Source: Stygiobacter electus
GTDB taxonomy: Bacteria > Bacteroidota > Ignavibacteria > Ignavibacteriales > Melioribacteraceae
Length of the DNA: 64,000 nt
NCBI GenBank assembly: GCA_029210465.1
Contig: JARGDL010000007.1
Span: 1-64,000 of the forward strand
Reading direction: 5' to 3'
Shown piece after piece: positions 61,357 to 64,000 of the stretch (its first letter is position 1; the number at the start of each line of letters is the position of its first letter). The position numbers and the translations under genes are program-made. A model generated the notes under the pieces. That model made no database searches. It was given only the letters and a program-made list of their open reading frames with translations, and had not been told where the DNA came from.

Positions 61357-64000
61357 ATGAAAAAAATTCTAATCATATTTTTTATTTGTTATTCACTTTT
61401 TGCTCAAGTGAATGAATTTAACCCAAGTTATAATTGGTACACAATTAAAGGCAAACATGTTCGTGTTCATTTTCATGATGGCGCTGAAAGAACAGCTAAA
61501 GTTGTAGCAAAAATTGCAGATGAAGTTTGGGAACCAATAACTTCTCTATATCAATATGAACCTGAAGTAGTCGATTACATAATTAAAGATATTGATGATT
61601 ATTCAAATGGAGCTACATATTTTTTTGATAACAAAATTGAAATATGGGCTTCTTCATTAGATTTTGATTTACGTGGTACTCATAATTGGTTGCGTAATGT
61701 TATCTCACATGAATTTACTCACATGGTGCAAATTCAATCTGCAATGAAATTTACAAGGACACTTCCAATTTTCTATTTGCAATTTTTAAATTATGAAGAT
61801 AAACGTCGGCCAGATATTTTATATGGTTTCCCAAATTTTATTGCTTCCTATCCAATACCTGGAGTGAATGTTCCTGCATGGTTTGCTGAAGGTACTGCTC
61901 AGTATATGAGAAAAGATTTTAATTATGATAATTGGGATACTCATCGCGATATGATTTTAAGAAGTTATGCACTTGAAAATAAAATGTTAACATGGAATCA
62001 AATGGGAGTTTTTGATAAAACAAGTTTAGGTAATGAATCTGTTTATAATTCCGGTTTTGCTTTAACAAGATATATCTCACAAAAATATGGCGAAGATAAA
62101 TTAAGATTGATATCTCATAAACTTGGTAAACTAACCAATTTTACAATCGATGTCGCATTTGAAGATGTATTGGGGAAAAGTGGGAATGAAATTTATAATG
62201 AATGGAAATCTTTTTTAACAAATAATTATAAAGAACGTTCAAAAGAAGTTTTATCAAATCTTGTTACTGGTGAAATGATAGTTAAAGATGGTTTCGGAAA
62301 TTTTTATCCAACTTTTTCACACGATGGTAAAAAACTTTTGTACATATCAAATAAATCAAATGATTATTTCAGTTTGTCTTCTCTTTATCTTTATGATTTT
62401 GAAACAAAAAAGGAAAAATTAATTTCAACTGGTGTTCGTTCAACTTGCAGTTTTGTAAATGGTACAAATAAAATTATTTATTCAAAACTGAGTGAAGATA
62501 ATCCTAAAATGACAAATATTCATGATTTATATGTTTATGATTTAGATGAAGAAAAAGAAACTCGTTTAACGTTTGGAATGCGTGCAAATAATCCTTCAGT
62601 TTCAAAGGATGGGAAGAAGATTGTATTTGTCTTTCAAAATGATGGAACAATTAATCTTGGTCTGGTAGATATTGAGGGCAAAAATTTTAAACGTTTAACT
62701 TACTTTGAAAATGGTGAACAAGTTTACAATCCAAAATTTTCAGTTAATGATTCTTTTATTTTATTTGATTACTCATTAAAAGATAATCGTGATGTTGCAA
62801 AAATAAATGTTGATGGATCAAATTTAACTTTTATCACAAATTCAGAAAATGATGAAAGAAATGCTGTTCAGACAAATGATGGTAAAATTATTTTTTCAAG
62901 TGATAAAACTGGTATTTTTAATTTATATTCTCTTGATATAAAAACAAATAAAGCAGTTCAATTGACTAACGTAATTGGAGGTGCATTTATGCCTTCAATT
63001 AATAGTGATGGTACAATTGTTTACAGTGGATACACTGCTGATGGTTTCAAAATATTTTTAATATCAAAAGATGAACAATTAAAAGTTGATTCAACTAAAA
63101 AATATGTTTGGGTTAATAATCCACCTTTAGATATTGATAAACCAAATGGTGATATTGAAAAATTTAGTATTAGTTCATTGAAAAATTTTGATGATACAAA
63201 AATTCCTGAATACAAAATTGATAAATACTCAGGTTTCTTTTCGAAAATAAGTATAATTCCATTTATTCGTTACGATAATTATAACACATTCAATGCTGGA
63301 CTAGATAGAGTCAAACCAGGTGTTTATTTAGCATCAAGCGATGTATTAAATCGTTATTCAATTTTTGGCAGTGTATCAATTAATCGTAAGATGGAGCGTG
63401 ATTTGTTTTTGCAATTTGAATACAAAGATAAACTACCATTGTTTTTTAGTTTTGGTTTACGCCCTGAGATAAGTCTTGAATTATACAGTGTTTCAAGAGG
63501 GACAAAAATTGATTTAGATTTTGGAATAGACTCTACTTTTGCCCCACCAAGAATTGATTATAAAGTTCCGACGGAAGTAACATATAATTTATTTGAATTT
63601 GATATTGTGGCTAAACATAAAATATTTAAAGAAGGAAATTTTGTTGAGGCAAGATTTATTTTCAGTCAATATACATCAACTTTAAATAGTTTTATTTTAC
63701 CTGAAAGCGGTAACACACTTTATCCAGCAACAACAGACAAATATTTCGTTGGAAGGAATTTCCAAATCAAATATGTTCATGAATCAATTACTCCAAAAAT
63801 AGATTCGGATATAAATCCTATCGGAAGAAAAGTTGAATTTAAATATGATTATGAGTTCAATAGATTTAACAATGAAAACAACTATACAGTTGTTGATGGA
63901 ATCTTAAAACCACTATATAATGATTTTAATTTTCATAGAATTGAAATTAACTGGAAAGAATATATCCAATTATTTGATAAACACACTTTATCAGGTCAAA
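61357..64000 (+). CDS. Metallopeptidase/TolB-propeller/barrel protein, truncated by window edge
   Basis: The reading frame starts at ATG 61357 and runs open off the right edge, giving at least 881 residues. A signal peptide ends SLFAQ. A gluzincin peptidase-MA-like domain follows, with Zn motif SHEFTH (His118, Glu119, His122) and third ligand in WFAEGTAQYM (Glu178), so it is probably active. TolB/PD40 propeller repeats occupy about 300-560 (for example FYPTFSHDGKKLLYIS and NNPSVSKDGKKIVFVF). From about 625 on, alternating strands suggest an outer-membrane barrel. It may link surface proteolysis to the T9SS genes just upstream. The C-terminus is not visible. Confidence 0.85.
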   Translation, partial: MKKILIIFFICYSLFAQVNEFNPSYNWYTIKGKHVRVHFHDGAERTAKVVAKIADEVWEPITSLYQYEPEVVDYIIKDIDDYSNGATYFFDNKIEIWASSLDFDLRGTHNWLRNVISHEFTHMVQIQSAMKFTRTLPIFYLQFLNYEDKRRPDILYGFPNFIASYPIPGVNVPAWFAEGTAQYMRKDFNYDNWDTHRDMILRSYALENKMLTWNQMGVFDKTSLGNESVYNSGFALTRYISQKYGEDKLRLISHKLGKLTNFTIDVAFEDVLGKSGNEIYNEWKSFLTNNYKERSKEVLSNLVTGEMIVKDGFGNFYPTFSHDGKKLLYISNKSNDYFSLSSLYLYDFETKKEKLISTGVRSTCSFVNGTNKIIYSKLSEDNPKMTNIHDLYVYDLDEEKETRLTFGMRANNPSVSKDGKKIVFVFQNDGTINLGLVDIEGKNFKRLTYFENGEQVYNPKFSVNDSFILFDYSLKDNRDVAKINVDGSNLTFITNSENDERNAVQTNDGKIIFSSDKTGIFNLYSLDIKTNKAVQLTNVIGGAFMPSINSDGTIVYSGYTADGFKIFLISKDEQLKVDSTKKYVWVNNPPLDIDKPNGDIEKFSISSLKNFDDTKIPEYKIDKYSGFFSKISIIPFIRYDNYNTFNAGLDRVKPGVYLASSDVLNRYSIFGSVSINRKMERDLFLQFEYKDKLPLFFSFGLRPEISLELYSVSRGTKIDLDFGIDSTFAPPRIDYKVPTEVTYNLFEFDIVAKHKIFKEGNFVEARFIFSQYTSTLNSFILPESGNTLYPATTDKYFVGRNFQIKYVHESITPKIDSDINPIGRKVEFKYDYEFNRFNNENNYTVVDGILKPLYNDFNFHRIEINWKEYIQLFDKHTLSGQ

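Noticed and set aside
1-64000. CRISPR array, transposase, phage integrase or rRNA operon
   Set aside because: No regularly spaced repeats, no recognisable transposase or integrase protein and no rRNA sequence were seen on either strand.

Overview
The window is a strongly AT-rich bacterial chromosome segment. It most likely comes from the Ignavibacteria (Bacteroidota/Chlorobiota group). The reasons are repeated C-terminal domains of the NYPNPFNP...GREVATLVNE...SGIYFYR...KMIL type (type IX secretion sorting domains), a PorU-PorV locus, a eukaryotic-type citrate synthase, HpnCDE, a B12-dependent ribonucleotide reductase and HydF. This placement rests on gene content and motif style only; no database search was possible.

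Layout. 1-2.8 kb: a gene-poor accessory stretch with two secreted T9SS-tagged proteins on the minus strand. Each is bounded by short boxes and imperfect hairpins that look like integron attC sites, and broken signal-peptide ORFs lie between and beside them. 2.8-3.5 kb: a non-coding tract with inverted dyad repeats. 3.5-5.8 kb: two membrane transporters (EamA, MATE). 5.9-9.2 kb: a small unknown protein followed by the overlapping hpnC-hpnD-hpnE squalene genes. 9.2-11.6 kb: citrate synthase and malate dehydrogenase converging on one terminator. 11.6-17.4 kb: a minus-strand run with an anti-sigma-like kinase, an outer-membrane protein, an FN3 lipoprotein, a beta-CASP nuclease and an AI-2E-type permease. 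17.5-20.8 kb: Pta, a secreted glutathione peroxidase and MalQ. 21.1-33.0 kb: plus-strand housekeeping genes (NrdJ, YggS, DivIVA, PNP, IleRS, DksA, LspA, RluA). 33.0-35.6 kb: HydF and aspartase. 35.7-37.8 kb: a nine-haem cytochrome with a T9SS sorting tail. 38.0-50.2 kb: CysRS, envelope proteins, RsgA, and a TPR-DUF4292-EnvC set. 50.3-53.0 kb: aldo/keto reductase, tRNA-Glu, a thioredoxin-like ferredoxin, Nth and an HD protein. 53.2-64.0 kb: porU, porV, an M6-like protein with a ruined active site, and a truncated metallopeptidase/propeller/barrel protein.

How the parts connect. The T9SS genes at the right end (PorU sortase and PorV shuttle) would process the sorting-tagged proteins encoded elsewhere in the window: the two cassette-like genes, the multihaem cytochrome and the M6-like protein. 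The most unusual observations are the cassette-like T9SS genes at the left edge, the T9SS-tagged nonahaem cytochrome, an apparent AUC start codon for RsgA directly behind a hairpin, and the degenerate M6 and LytM active sites. I found no CRISPR array, transposase, integrase or rRNA.
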